Under the pieces are notes generated by a model. That model ran no database searches, had not been told where the DNA came from, and saw only the letters and a list, made by a program, of their open reading frames with translations. Shown here one piece after another: positions 15,529 to 24,715 of a stretch of 32,188 bases of DNA (its first letter is position 1; each line of letters opens with the position of its first letter). Both the position numbers and the translations under genes were made by a program. This stretch comes from Escherichia coli. Its GTDB lineage: Bacteria; Pseudomonadota; Gammaproteobacteria; Enterobacterales; Enterobacteriaceae. Where the stretch lies: the NCBI RefSeq assembly GCF_011881725.1, contig NZ_JAATUR010000046.1:1-32188 (forward strand), written 5' to 3'.

Positions 15529-17386
15529 TGAACTTGATGCCGGTGATGTACTGGCGGTCGATAATCTCAATATTTCCTTTATGCAAGACCAGCAGAAAAT
15601 GGCTGTGGTGCGCAATCTCTCTTTTAGCTTGCGACGCGGTGAAACGCTGGCGATTGTTGGTGAATCCGGTTCCGGTAAGTCAGTTACTGCGCTGGCGTTG
15701 ATGCGTCTGTTGGAACAGGCGGGCGGTTTAGTGCAGTGCGATAAAATGCTGTTGCGGCGGCGCAATCATGAAGTGATTGAGCTTAACGAGCAGAATGCCA
15801 GGCAAATGCAGCATGTGCGTGGCGCGGATATCGCGATGATTTTTCAGGAGCCGATGACCTCGTTGAATCCGGTATTTACTGTTGGCGAACAGATTGCCGA
15901 GTCAATCCGTCTGCATCAGAACGTAGGTCATGAAGGGGCGATGGCTGAGGCTAAGCGGATGTTGGATCAAGTTCGCATCCCGGAAGCACAAACTATTCTT
16001 TCGCGTTATCCGCATCAACTCTCCGGCGGGATGCGCCAGCGAGTCATGATTGCAATGGCGCTGTCATGCCATCCGGCGGTACTGATCGCCGATGAACCGA
16101 CCACCGCGTTGGATGTCACCATTCAGGCACAGATCCTGCAATTAATCAAAGTGTTGCAAAAAGAGATGGCGATGGGCGTCATCTTTATCACTCACGACAT
16201 GGGCGTGGTGGCGGAGATTGCCGATCGGGTACTTGTGATGTATCAGGGCGAGGCGGTTGAAACGGGCAGTGTCGAACAGATTTTTCATGCACCGCAACAT
16301 CCCTACACCCGTTCGCTGCTGGCTGCGGTTCCGCAACTTGGCGCGATGAAAGGGCTGGATTATCCCCGACATTTTCCGTTGATATCACTTGAACATCCGG
16401 CTAAACAGGAATGCTCCATTGAGCAGAGAACAGTAGTCGATGGCGAACCGGTTTTACAGGTGCGTAATCTGGTCACCCGTTTTCCTTTACGTAGCGGTTT
16501 GTTGAATCGTGTAACACGGGAAGTGCATGCGGTTGAGAAGGTCAGTTTTGATCTCTGGTCAGGCGAAACGTTGTCGTTGGTGGGGGAGTCTGGCAGCGGT
16601 AAATCTACAACCGGGCGGGCGTTGTTGCGCCTGGTTGAATCGCAGGGCGGCGAAATTATCTTCAACGGTCAGCGAATCGATACCCTTTCTCCCGGCAAAC
16701 TTCAGGCATTGCGCCGCGACATCCAGTTCATTTTTCAGGATCCTTACGCTTCGCTGGATCCACGCCAGACCATCGGGGATTCGATTATCGAACCGCTGCG
16801 TGTTCACGGTTTATTGCAGGGTAAAGAAGCCGCTACACGCGTTGCGTGGTTGCTTGATCGCGTTGGCCTGTTACCTGAACATGCGTGGCGTTATCCGCAT
16901 GAGTTTTCCGGCGGCCAGCGTCAGCGTATCTGTATTGCCCGCGCGCTGGCATTGAATCCTAAAGTGATCATTGCCGATGAGGCTGTGTCGGCGCTGGACG
17001 TTTCTATTCGTGGGCAGATTATCAACTTGTTGCTCGATCTCCAGCGTGATTTTGGCATCGCATATCTGTTTATCTCCCACGATATGGCGGTTGTGGAGCG
17101 TATCAGCCATCGTGTAGCGGTGATGTATCTCGGGCAAATCGTCGAGATTGGCCCACGTCGCGCGGTCTTTGAAAATCCGCAACATCCTTATACGCGTAAA
17201 TTACTGGCGGCAGTACCGGTCGCTGAACCATCCCGACTGCGACCGCAGCGCGTGCTGCTATCGGACGATCTTCCCAGCAATATTTATCGGCGTGGTGAAG
17301 AGGTTACCGCCGTCTCGTTGCAATGCGTCGGGCCAGGGCATTACGTCGCACAACCACAATCAGAGTACGCATTTTTACGTAGATAA
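15515..17386 (+). CDS. gsiA: Glutathione ABC importer ATP-binding protein GsiA
   Basis: This fused double-ATPase energises the glutathione importer. Each half has a full set of ABC motifs: GESGSGKS (49-56), LSGGMRQR and IADEPTTALD in the first; GESGSGKST, FSGGQRQR and IADEAVSALD in the second. The second Walker B continues AVSALD where PTSALD is usual, but the catalytic Glu is kept. The start is TTG at 15515 (PHSDELDAG follows), giving the 623 residues known for K-12 GsiA, with AAAAGGGG about 7 bases upstream. The reading frame is open further upstream, but that part lies inside iaaA. The gene overlaps the iaaA end and is followed by gsiB after 19 bases. Confidence 0.94.
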   Translation: MPHSDELDAGDVLAVDNLNISFMQDQQKMAVVRNLSFSLRRGETLAIVGESGSGKSVTALALMRLLEQAGGLVQCDKMLLRRRNHEVIELNEQNARQMQHVRGADIAMIFQEPMTSLNPVFTVGEQIAESIRLHQNVGHEGAMAEAKRMLDQVRIPEAQTILSRYPHQLSGGMRQRVMIAMALSCHPAVLIADEPTTALDVTIQAQILQLIKVLQKEMAMGVIFITHDMGVVAEIADRVLVMYQGEAVETGSVEQIFHAPQHPYTRSLLAAVPQLGAMKGLDYPRHFPLISLEHPAKQECSIEQRTVVDGEPVLQVRNLVTRFPLRSGLLNRVTREVHAVEKVSFDLWSGETLSLVGESGSGKSTTGRALLRLVESQGGEIIFNGQRIDTLSPGKLQALRRDIQFIFQDPYASLDPRQTIGDSIIEPLRVHGLLQGKEAATRVAWLLDRVGLLPEHAWRYPHEFSGGQRQRICIARALALNPKVIIADEAVSALDVSIRGQIINLLLDLQRDFGIAYLFISHDMAVVERISHRVAVMYLGQIVEIGPRRAVFENPQHPYTRKLLAAVPVAEPSRLRPQRVLLSDDLPSNIYRRGEEVTAVSLQCVGPGHYVAQPQSEYAFLRR

Positions 17387-17405
17387 CATTCAGGCGGAGA
17401 AGAAA

Positions 17406-18944
17406 ATGGCAAGAGCTGTACACCGTAGTGGGTTAGTGGCGCTGGGCATAGCCACAGCGTTGATGGCATCTTGTGCATTCGCTGCCAAAGATGTGGTTGT
17501 AGCAGTGGGATCGAACTTCACTACGCTCGATCCGTATGACGCGAATGACACGTTGTCGCAGGCAGTGGCGAAATCTTTTTATCAAGGACTGTTCGGCCTG
17601 GATAAAGAGATGAAACTGAAAAACGTGCTGGCGGAGAGTTATACCGTCTCCGATGACGGCCTCACTTACACCGTAAAATTGCGCGAAGGGGTTAAGTTCC
17701 AGGACGGCACTGACTTCAACGCGGCGGCGGTGAAAGCGAACCTGGATCGGGCCAGCGATCCGGCAAATCATCTAAAACGCTATAACCTGTACAAAAATAT
17801 TGCCAAAACTGAAGCGGTCGATCCGACCACGGTGAAGATTACGCTAAAGCAACCGTTCTCCGCGTTTATTAACATCCTCGCTCACCCGGCGACAGCGATG
17901 ATTTCACCTGTGGCGCTGGAAAAATATGGCAAGGAGATCGGTTTTCATCCGGTCGGAACCGGACCGTATCAACTGGATACCTGGAATCAGACCGATTTTG
18001 TGAAGGTGAAGAAATTCGCTGGTTACTGGCAGACGGGGCTGCCCAAACTGGACAGCATTACCTGGCGTCCGGTGGCGGATAACAACACCCGCGCGGCAAT
18101 GCTGCAAACCGGTGAAGCGCAGTTTGCTTTCCCCATCCCTTATGAACAAGCAGCACTACTGGAAAAGAACAAAAATATCGAGTTGATGGCCAGCCCGTCG
18201 ATTATGCAGCGGTATATCAGCATGAACGTGACGCAGAAACCATTCGATAACCCAAAAGTGCGTGAGGCGCTGAATTATGCCATTAACCGTCAGGCGCTGG
18301 TGAAAGTGGCCTTCGCGGGCTATGCAGTTCCTGCCACTGGTGTGGTGCCACCGAGTATTGCCTACGCGCAAAGTTATCAACCATGGCCTTACGACCCGGC
18401 GAAAGCGCGCGAACTATTGAAAGAGGCGGGATATCCCAACGGTTTCAGTACCACATTGTGGTCATCACATAATCACAGTACCGCGCAGAAAGTGCTGCAA
18501 TTTACCCAGCAACAGCTAGCGCAGGTGGGGATTAAAGCCCAGGTAACGGCGATGGATGCCGGACAGCGAGCGGCAGAAGTTGAAGGTAAAGGGCAGAAAG
18601 AGAGCGGCGTGCGAATGTTCTACACCGGCTGGTCAGCCTCGACCGGTGAAGCTGACTGGGCGCTATCGCCGCTGTTTGCCTCGCAGAACTGGCCGCCGAC
18701 GCTGTTCAATACTGCGTTTTACAGCAATAAACAGGTGGATGACGATCTCGCCAACGCACTGAAAACCAACGATCCAGCGGAAAAAGCCCGTTTGTATAAG
18801 GCGGCGCAGGATATCATCTGGCAAGAGTCGCCGTGGATCCCACTGGTGGTTGAGAAACTGGTGTCGGCGCACAGTAAGAAGCTAACCGGTTTTTGGATCA
18901 TGCCAGACACAGGCTTTAGCTTTGAAGATGCGGATTTGCAATAA
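17406..18944 (+). CDS. gsiB: Glutathione-binding periplasmic protein GsiB
   Basis: The 512-residue solute-binding protein of the SBP_bac_5 (DppA/OppA) family delivers glutathione to GsiCD in the inner membrane. A signal peptide covers residues 1-26 (ALMASCAFA|AKD). The mature start VVAVGSNFTTLDPYDAND is typical of the family. The start is ATG at 17406 with GGCGGAG upstream; the frame stays open to 17148, but that extension lies inside gsiA and would bury the signal peptide. Confidence 0.95.
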   Translation: MARAVHRSGLVALGIATALMASCAFAAKDVVVAVGSNFTTLDPYDANDTLSQAVAKSFYQGLFGLDKEMKLKNVLAESYTVSDDGLTYTVKLREGVKFQDGTDFNAAAVKANLDRASDPANHLKRYNLYKNIAKTEAVDPTTVKITLKQPFSAFINILAHPATAMISPVALEKYGKEIGFHPVGTGPYQLDTWNQTDFVKVKKFAGYWQTGLPKLDSITWRPVADNNTRAAMLQTGEAQFAFPIPYEQAALLEKNKNIELMASPSIMQRYISMNVTQKPFDNPKVREALNYAINRQALVKVAFAGYAVPATGVVPPSIAYAQSYQPWPYDPAKARELLKEAGYPNGFSTTLWSSHNHSTAQKVLQFTQQQLAQVGIKAQVTAMDAGQRAAEVEGKGQKESGVRMFYTGWSASTGEADWALSPLFASQNWPPTLFNTAFYSNKQVDDDLANALKTNDPAEKARLYKAAQDIIWQESPWIPLVVEKLVSAHSKKLTGFWIMPDTGFSFEDADLQ

Positions 18945-18961
18945 GCAACGCAGGGAGTTGA

Positions 18962-19882
18962 ATGCTTAATTACGTTATAAAACGCTTACTGGGATTGATT
19001 CCGACACTGTTTATCGTCTCGGTGCTGGTGTTTTTATTTATCCATATGCTGCCTGGCGATCCGGCGCGATTGATTGCCGGACCCGAAGCGGATGTGCAGG
19101 TCATTGAACTGGTGCGTCAGCAACTGGGGCTGGATCAGCCGTTGTATCTCCAGTTCTGGCACTACATCACCAACGCCATACAGGGAGATTTTGGCCTGTC
19201 GATGGTATCGCGTCGTCCGGTTGCTGATGAAATTGCCAGCCGCTTCATGCCCACGCTGTGGCTGACCATAACCAGTATGGTCTGGGCGGTGCTGTTCGGC
19301 ATGTCGGCCGGGATTATTGCCGCCGTCTGGCGTAATCGTTGGCCGGATCGATTGAGCATGACCATCGCAGTGTCGGGGATCTCTTTCCCGGCATTTGCTT
19401 TGGGGATGCTTTTGATTCAGGTTTTCTCCGTTGAACTGGGCTGGTTGCCTACCGTAGGTGCAGACAGTTGGCAGCACTATATTTTACCCTCCCTCACGCT
19501 TGGTGCGGCAGTGGCAGCCGTGATGGCGCGTTTTACCCGCGCCTCGTTTGTCGATGTCTTAAGCGAAGATTATATGCGTACCGCGAGGGCGAAAGGGGTG
19601 AGCGAAACCTGGGTCATTCTCAAACACGGGCTACGCAACGCGATGATCCCGGTAGTCACTATGATGGGCTTACAATTTGGCTTTTTGCTTGGTGGTTCCA
19701 TTGTGGTGGAGAAAGTCTTCAACTGGCCTGGACTTGGGCGTTTACTCGTTGACTCTGTAGAAATGCGCGATTACCCGGTAATTCAGGCGGAAATTCTGCT
19801 CTTCTCGCTGGAGTTTATTCTTATCAACTTAGTGGTAGATGTGCTTTACGCTGCCATTAACCCGGCTATCAGGTACAAGTAA
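18962..19882 (+). CDS. gsiC: Glutathione ABC importer permease GsiC
   Basis: The 306-residue inner-membrane permease of the DppB/OppB type has about six transmembrane segments. The EAA loop that contacts the ATPase is seen as EDYMRTARAKGVSETWVILK. The start has CAGGGAG upstream. It pairs with GsiD, whose ATG is only 2 bases beyond the gsiC stop. Confidence 0.95.
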   Translation: MLNYVIKRLLGLIPTLFIVSVLVFLFIHMLPGDPARLIAGPEADVQVIELVRQQLGLDQPLYLQFWHYITNAIQGDFGLSMVSRRPVADEIASRFMPTLWLTITSMVWAVLFGMSAGIIAAVWRNRWPDRLSMTIAVSGISFPAFALGMLLIQVFSVELGWLPTVGADSWQHYILPSLTLGAAVAAVMARFTRASFVDVLSEDYMRTARAKGVSETWVILKHGLRNAMIPVVTMMGLQFGFLLGGSIVVEKVFNWPGLGRLLVDSVEMRDYPVIQAEILLFSLEFILINLVVDVLYAAINPAIRYK

Positions 19883-19884
19883 GG

Positions 19885-20796
19885 ATGCGACTATTTAACT
19901 GGCGTCGTCAGGCAGTGTTAAACGCCATGCCACTGGTCAAACCTGACCAGGTACGTACACCGTGGCATGAGTTCTGGCGACGTTTTCGCCGTCAGCATAT
20001 GGCGATGACCGCCGCATTGTTCGTCATTTTGTTGATTGTGGTGGCAATTTTTGCCCGCTGGATCGCTCCCTATGATGCCGAAAATTATTTCGATTATGAC
20101 AATCTGAATAACGGGCCTTCTTTTCAACACTGGTTTGGTGTCGACTCGCTGGGGCGTGATATTTTCAGCCGTGTCCTTGTTGGCGCGCAAATCTCGCTGG
20201 CGGCGGGTGTGTTTGCTGTCTTTATTGGTGCAGCGATCGGTACGCTATTGGGCTTATTGGCGGGGTATTACGAAGGCTGGTGGGATCGGTTAATTATGCG
20301 TATTTGCGATGTGCTGTTTGCTTTCCCTGGCATATTACTGGCGATTGCTGTCGTTGCGGTGTTAGGAAGCGGCATTGCTAACGTGATTATCGCCGTCGCT
20401 ATTTTTTCCATTCCCGCGTTTGCCCGACTGGTGCGTGGCAACACACTGGTGTTGAAGCAGCAAACGTTTATTGAGTCAGCACGCAGTATTGGTGCCAGCG
20501 ATATGACCATTTTGTTGCGTCATATCTTGCCCGGGACTGTCTCTTCCATTGTCGTCTTTTTCACTATGCGTATTGGCACGTCGATCATCTCTGCCGCCAG
20601 CCTGTCGTTTCTCGGCCTCGGCGCGCAGCCGCCGACACCAGAATGGGGGGCTATGCTCAATGAGGCGCGAGCGGATATGGTTATCGCGCCGCATGTCGCT
20701 GTTTTTCCTGCCCTGGCTATTTTTCTGACCGTACTGGCGTTCAATTTGCTGGGCGACGGTTTACGCGATGCGCTGGACCCCAAAATTAAAGGATAA
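19885..20796 (+). CDS. gsiD: Glutathione ABC importer permease GsiD
   Basis: The 303-residue partner permease of the DppC/OppC type has a cytoplasmic N-terminus with the family extension WHEFWRRFRRQ before the first membrane span (about residues 35-55). The EAA loop reads ESARSIGASDMTILLRHILP. Start: the gsiC stop and an AAGG ribosome binding site immediately precede the ATG. It is the last gene of iaaA-gsiABCD. No GC-rich terminator hairpin is visible after it. Confidence 0.95.
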   Translation: MRLFNWRRQAVLNAMPLVKPDQVRTPWHEFWRRFRRQHMAMTAALFVILLIVVAIFARWIAPYDAENYFDYDNLNNGPSFQHWFGVDSLGRDIFSRVLVGAQISLAAGVFAVFIGAAIGTLLGLLAGYYEGWWDRLIMRICDVLFAFPGILLAIAVVAVLGSGIANVIIAVAIFSIPAFARLVRGNTLVLKQQTFIESARSIGASDMTILLRHILPGTVSSIVVFFTMRIGTSIISAASLSFLGLGAQPPTPEWGAMLNEARADMVIAPHVAVFPALAIFLTVLAFNLLGDGLRDALDPKIKG

Positions 20797-20809
20797 TTAT
20801 GCTTTAATT

Positions 20810-20867
20810 TTGCTTAAATATTGCTTAAAAGGGTAATCACCTCACAGGAAATTATTGCCTTAAGCAA
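20810..20867. repeat. Three TTGCTTAA repeats upstream of pdeI
   Basis: TTGCTTAAA occurs at 20810-20818 and again at 20821-20829 (11 bp apart, one helical turn), with an inverted TTAAGCAA at 20860-20867 just upstream of the pdeI -35. The layout looks like an activator binding array. The second copy and the inverted copy could also pair as an AT-rich hairpin. Confidence 0.5.
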
Positions 20868-20870
20868 ATG

Positions 20871-20898
20871 TTGTAACTTTCTGCTAATTTTGTAGAAT
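20871..20898 (+). promoter_or_regulatory. Candidate pdeI-dgcI promoter
   Basis: TTGTAA (-35, 20871-20876) and TAGAAT (-10, 20893-20898) are 16 bases apart. Transcription would start near 20905, giving a leader of about 80 bases. Confidence 0.5.
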
Positions 20899-20984
20899 CG
20901 AGTAAATTGGTTAAAAAGCCGCTGCTGAGGACTATTTAAGCAGTTGCGCAGCGTTCTGATAGTTATTTTGTAAAATGTATTAAC

Positions 20985-23333
20985 ATGCTGAGTTTATACG
21001 AAAAGATAAAGATAAGGCTGATAATTTTATTTTTAATGGCAGCGTTGTCATTTATTGGCTTTTTTTTCATCATTAACTATCAACTGGTATCGGAACGCGC
21101 GGTAAAACGAGCCGATAGCCGCTTTGAACTTATTCAGAAAAATATTGACTATTTTTTTAAAGATATTGAACGTTCAGCCCTGACGATAAAGGATTCGCTG
21201 TATTTATTAAAAAACACTGAGGAGATAAAACGGGCCGTGATGCTGAAAATGGAAATGATGCCATTTTTAGACTCGGTAGGACTGATCCTGGATGATAATA
21301 AATATTATCTCTTTTCACGCCGAGCGAATGATACAATCGCTGCTTATCATCAAGAAAAGGTCAACGGACCTCTTATCGATGACGCGGGGCGTGTTATTTT
21401 TTCTGATTTTAGCCCGTCGCAACGACCGTGGGCGGTGGTTTCGGATGACTCTAACAATAGCTGGAATCCAGCATATAATTGCTTTGATCGTCCGGGCAAA
21501 AAATGTATCTCTTTTACGCTACACATCAACGGCAAAGATCGTGATTTACTGGCGGTGGATAAAATTCATGTCGATTTAAATTGGCGATACCTGAACGAAT
21601 ATCTTGACCAAATCACCACCAATGATGAAATTCTTTTTCTGAAACAAGGTAATGAGATTATAGCCAAGAACCAACTCGCTCGTGAAAAACTGATTATTTA
21701 TAACAGCGAAGGTAATTATAATATTATTGATTCTGCCGATACTGAGTATATCGAAAAAACATCAACAGTGCCAAACGACGCATTATTCGAGAGCTATTTT
21801 TATTATCCCGCAGGCAATTTATTGAACGCTTCAGATAAACTTTTTTATCTGCCGTTTGTTTTTATTATTATCGTATTGCTGGTGCTTTATTTAATGACCA
21901 CTCGTGTATTCCGTCGACAATTTTCTGAAATGACGGAACTGGTTAACACATTGGAGTTTTTACCCGACGCTACGGATCAAATGCAGGCCCTAAAAATTCG
22001 TGAAGGCGATGCGAAAGAGATTATCAGAATAAAAAATTCGATCGCAGAAATGAAAGATGCCGAAATTGAACGTTCGAATAAATTGCTCTCACTGATCTCC
22101 TACGATCAGGAAAGCGGGTTTATCAAAAATATGGCGATTATTGAGTCAAACAATAATTCGTATCTGGCCGTTGGGATCATTAAGCTGTGTGGGCTGGAAG
22201 CCGTTGAAGCCGTATTTGGCCTCGAAGAACGCAATAAAATCGTCAGAAAATTGTGTCAGAAAATTGCCGAGAAATATGCGCATTGCTGCGATATCGTGAC
22301 ATTCAGTGCCGATCTCTATTTTATATTATGTAGGGAAAATGTTCAGACATTTACCCGTAAAATAGCAATGATAAATGATTTCGATAGCAGCTTTGGTTAT
22401 CGCAATCTGCGCATACACAAATCTGCCATTTGTGAATCTTTGAAGGGGGAGAACGCCTGGAGCTATGCGGAAAAACTGAAACTGGCGATTTCCAGTATCC
22501 GTGACCATATGTTCTCTGAGTTTATTTTCTGTGATGACGCGAAACTCAATGAAATAGAAGAGAACATCTGGATTGCGCGTAATATCCGCCATGCAATGGA
22601 AACAGGCGAGCTATTTCTGGTCTATCAACCGATTGTTGATATTAACACCCGTGCCATTCTTGGTGCAGAGGCGTTATGCCGTTGGGTATCTGCGGAGCGG
22701 GGAACGATTTCACCGCTGAAGTTCATTAGCATTGCCGAAGATATCGGCTTTATCAATGAATTAGGCTATCGAATTATTAAAATGGCAATGGGTGAATTCA
22801 GGCATTTTAGCCAGCGTGCGTCACTGAAGGATGACTTCTTACTGCATATTAATGTTTCGCCCTGGCAACTAAACGAACCACACTTTCATGAGCGTTTTAC
22901 CACGCTCATGAAAGAAAATGGCCTGAAAGCGAACTGCCTCTGCGTTGAGATTACGGAAACCGTGATCGAGCGAATTAATGAACATTTTTATCTCAATATT
23001 AAACAACTGCGCAAACAAGGGGTACGGGTATCGATTGATGATTTTGGCACCGGGCTGTCTAACCTGAAACGTTTTTATGAAATTAATCCTGACAGTATTA
23101 AAGTGGACTCGCAATTTACCGGCGATATTTTCGGTACTGCGGGAAAAATTGTTCGCATTATCTTCGACCTGGCACGCTATAACCGGATCCCGGTGATTGC
23201 AGAAGGCGTGGAGAGCGAAGACGTTGCACGTGAATTAATCAAATTAGGATGTGTTCAGGCTCAGGGGTATCTGTACCAGAAACCTATGCCATTCTCCGCC
23301 TGGGATAAAAGTGGAAAATTAGTAAAAGAGTAA
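20985..23333 (+). CDS. pdeI: c-di-GMP phosphodiesterase PdeI (YliE)
   Basis: The 782-residue membrane protein has TM1 at about 11-31, a periplasmic sensor region (32-286, with Cys166 and Cys174 as a possible disulfide), TM2 at about 287-305, a HAMP-like linker, a degenerate GGDEF domain (about 365-515) and a C-terminal EAL domain (about 535-775). The GGDEF site is lost: the equivalent segment reads SADLY (441-445). The EAL site looks active, with EAL at 562-564, EITETVIE, IDDFGTGLSN and AEGVES. It should hydrolyse c-di-GMP to pGpG and favour motility over biofilm. The ribosome binding site is weak. dgcI follows after 7 bases. Confidence 0.93.
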   Translation: MLSLYEKIKIRLIILFLMAALSFIGFFFIINYQLVSERAVKRADSRFELIQKNIDYFFKDIERSALTIKDSLYLLKNTEEIKRAVMLKMEMMPFLDSVGLILDDNKYYLFSRRANDTIAAYHQEKVNGPLIDDAGRVIFSDFSPSQRPWAVVSDDSNNSWNPAYNCFDRPGKKCISFTLHINGKDRDLLAVDKIHVDLNWRYLNEYLDQITTNDEILFLKQGNEIIAKNQLAREKLIIYNSEGNYNIIDSADTEYIEKTSTVPNDALFESYFYYPAGNLLNASDKLFYLPFVFIIIVLLVLYLMTTRVFRRQFSEMTELVNTLEFLPDATDQMQALKIREGDAKEIIRIKNSIAEMKDAEIERSNKLLSLISYDQESGFIKNMAIIESNNNSYLAVGIIKLCGLEAVEAVFGLEERNKIVRKLCQKIAEKYAHCCDIVTFSADLYFILCRENVQTFTRKIAMINDFDSSFGYRNLRIHKSAICESLKGENAWSYAEKLKLAISSIRDHMFSEFIFCDDAKLNEIEENIWIARNIRHAMETGELFLVYQPIVDINTRAILGAEALCRWVSAERGTISPLKFISIAEDIGFINELGYRIIKMAMGEFRHFSQRASLKDDFLLHINVSPWQLNEPHFHERFTTLMKENGLKANCLCVEITETVIERINEHFYLNIKQLRKQGVRVSIDDFGTGLSNLKRFYEINPDSIKVDSQFTGDIFGTAGKIVRIIFDLARYNRIPVIAEGVESEDVARELIKLGCVQAQGYLYQKPMPFSAWDKSGKLVKE

Positions 23334-23340
23334 ATTACGT

Positions 23341-24669
23341 ATGTCCAGAATCAATAAATTCGTACTTACAGTCAGTTTGCTGATTTTTATCATGATTTCA
23401 GCAGTTGCCTGCGGGATCTACACTCAAATGGTAAAGGAAAGGGTGTATAGCCTGAAACAGTCGGTTATTGATACTGCTTTTGCGGTGGCAAATATTGCTG
23501 AGTATCGGCGTAGTGTGGCAATTGATCTCATCAAGACGTTAAATCCAACGGAGGAGCAGTTGTTGGTTGGCTTGCGTACAGCTTACACCGACTCGATTTC
23601 ACCTTCTTATTTGTACGATGTCGGTCCTTATCTGATTTCCAGTGACGAATGTATTCAGGTAAAGGAGTTCGAGAAAAATTATTGTGCAGATATTATGCAG
23701 GTTATTAAGTATCGGCATGTTAAAAATACAGGGTTTATCTCTATTGACGGTAAAACCTTCGCCTATTACCTCTACCCGGTGACTCACGATCGCAGCCTGA
23801 TATTTTTGCTTGGCCTGGAGCGTTTCTCTTTACTATCAAAGTCGCTGGCGATGGATAGCGAGAATCTGATGTTCTCCCTGTTCAAGAACGGCAAACCCGT
23901 GACCGGTGATGAATATAACGCCAAAAACGCCATTTTCACCGTTTCGGAAGCAATGGAGCACTTTGCTTATTTACCAACGGGATTGTATGTATTTGCTTAT
24001 AAAAAAGACGTTTATTTGCAGGTCTGTACGCTGATTATTTTCTTTGCCGCATTTGTGGCAGTGATATCGGGTGCCAGTTGCCTCTATCTGGTGCGCAGAG
24101 TGATCAATCGTGGCATTTTAGAGAAAGAAGCCATTATCAATAACCATTTTGAACGCGTACTGGATAGTGGGCTTTTCTTCTCGGCTGCTGATGTCAAAAA
24201 ACTCTACAGTATGTATAACTCAGCGTTCCTTGACGATCTGACCAAAGCGATGGGCAGAAAATCCTTTGACGAAGATTTAAAAGCCCTGCCAGAAAAAGGC
24301 GGTTATTTGTGTCTGTTTGACGTCGATAAATTCAAAAATATTAACGACACCTTTGGTCATTTGCTGGGCGATGAAGTGTTGATTAAGGTTGTGAAAATCC
24401 TTAAATCACAAATTCCGGTGGATAAGGGTAAAGTCTACCGTTTTGGCGGCGACGAATTTGCGGTGATTTATACTGGCGGAACACTGGAAGAGTTGCTATC
24501 GATTCTAAAAGAAATCGTCCATTTCCAGGTAGGGAGCATTAATTTAAGCACCAGTATCGGCGTAGCACATTCAAATGAATGTACCACCGTTGAACGGTTG
24601 AAAATGCTGGCGGATGAGCGGCTGTATAAGAGTAAGAAAAACGGCAGGGCGCAGATTAGCTGGCAATAA
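23341..24669 (+). CDS. dgcI: Diguanylate cyclase DgcI (YliF)
   Basis: The 442-residue membrane protein has TM1 at about 7-27, a periplasmic region to about 225, TM2 at about 228-250 and a cytoplasmic GGDEF domain. The active site is intact (RFGGDEFAV, GGDEF at 369-373; FDVDKFKNIND with Asp327), so it should make c-di-GMP from GTP. The inhibitory I-site RxxD five residues before GGDEF is absent (VDKG there), which predicts little product inhibition. It is co-transcribed with pdeI and the pair is opposed in activity. Confidence 0.93.
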   Translation: MSRINKFVLTVSLLIFIMISAVACGIYTQMVKERVYSLKQSVIDTAFAVANIAEYRRSVAIDLIKTLNPTEEQLLVGLRTAYTDSISPSYLYDVGPYLISSDECIQVKEFEKNYCADIMQVIKYRHVKNTGFISIDGKTFAYYLYPVTHDRSLIFLLGLERFSLLSKSLAMDSENLMFSLFKNGKPVTGDEYNAKNAIFTVSEAMEHFAYLPTGLYVFAYKKDVYLQVCTLIIFFAAFVAVISGASCLYLVRRVINRGILEKEAIINNHFERVLDSGLFFSAADVKKLYSMYNSAFLDDLTKAMGRKSFDEDLKALPEKGGYLCLFDVDKFKNINDTFGHLLGDEVLIKVVKILKSQIPVDKGKVYRFGGDEFAVIYTGGTLEELLSILKEIVHFQVGSINLSTSIGVAHSNECTTVERLKMLADERLYKSKKNGRAQISWQ

Positions 24670-24679
24670 TGTGTATTAG

Positions 24680-24709
24680 CAGGCCGGGCAAATGATTTTG
24701 CCCGGCCTG
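24680..24709. terminator. Bidirectional terminator between dgcI and rimO
   Basis: A perfect 13-bp stem (arm CAGGCCGGGCAAA) closes a 4-base loop. It lies 10 bases past dgcI and 6 bases past the convergent rimO stop, with AT-rich flanks. Confidence 0.8.
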
Positions 24710-24715
24710 AATTAA

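Noticed and set aside
17148..17405. Upstream extension of gsiB
   Set aside because: It lies inside gsiA, lacks a start signal, and would place the clear signal peptide in the middle of the protein.
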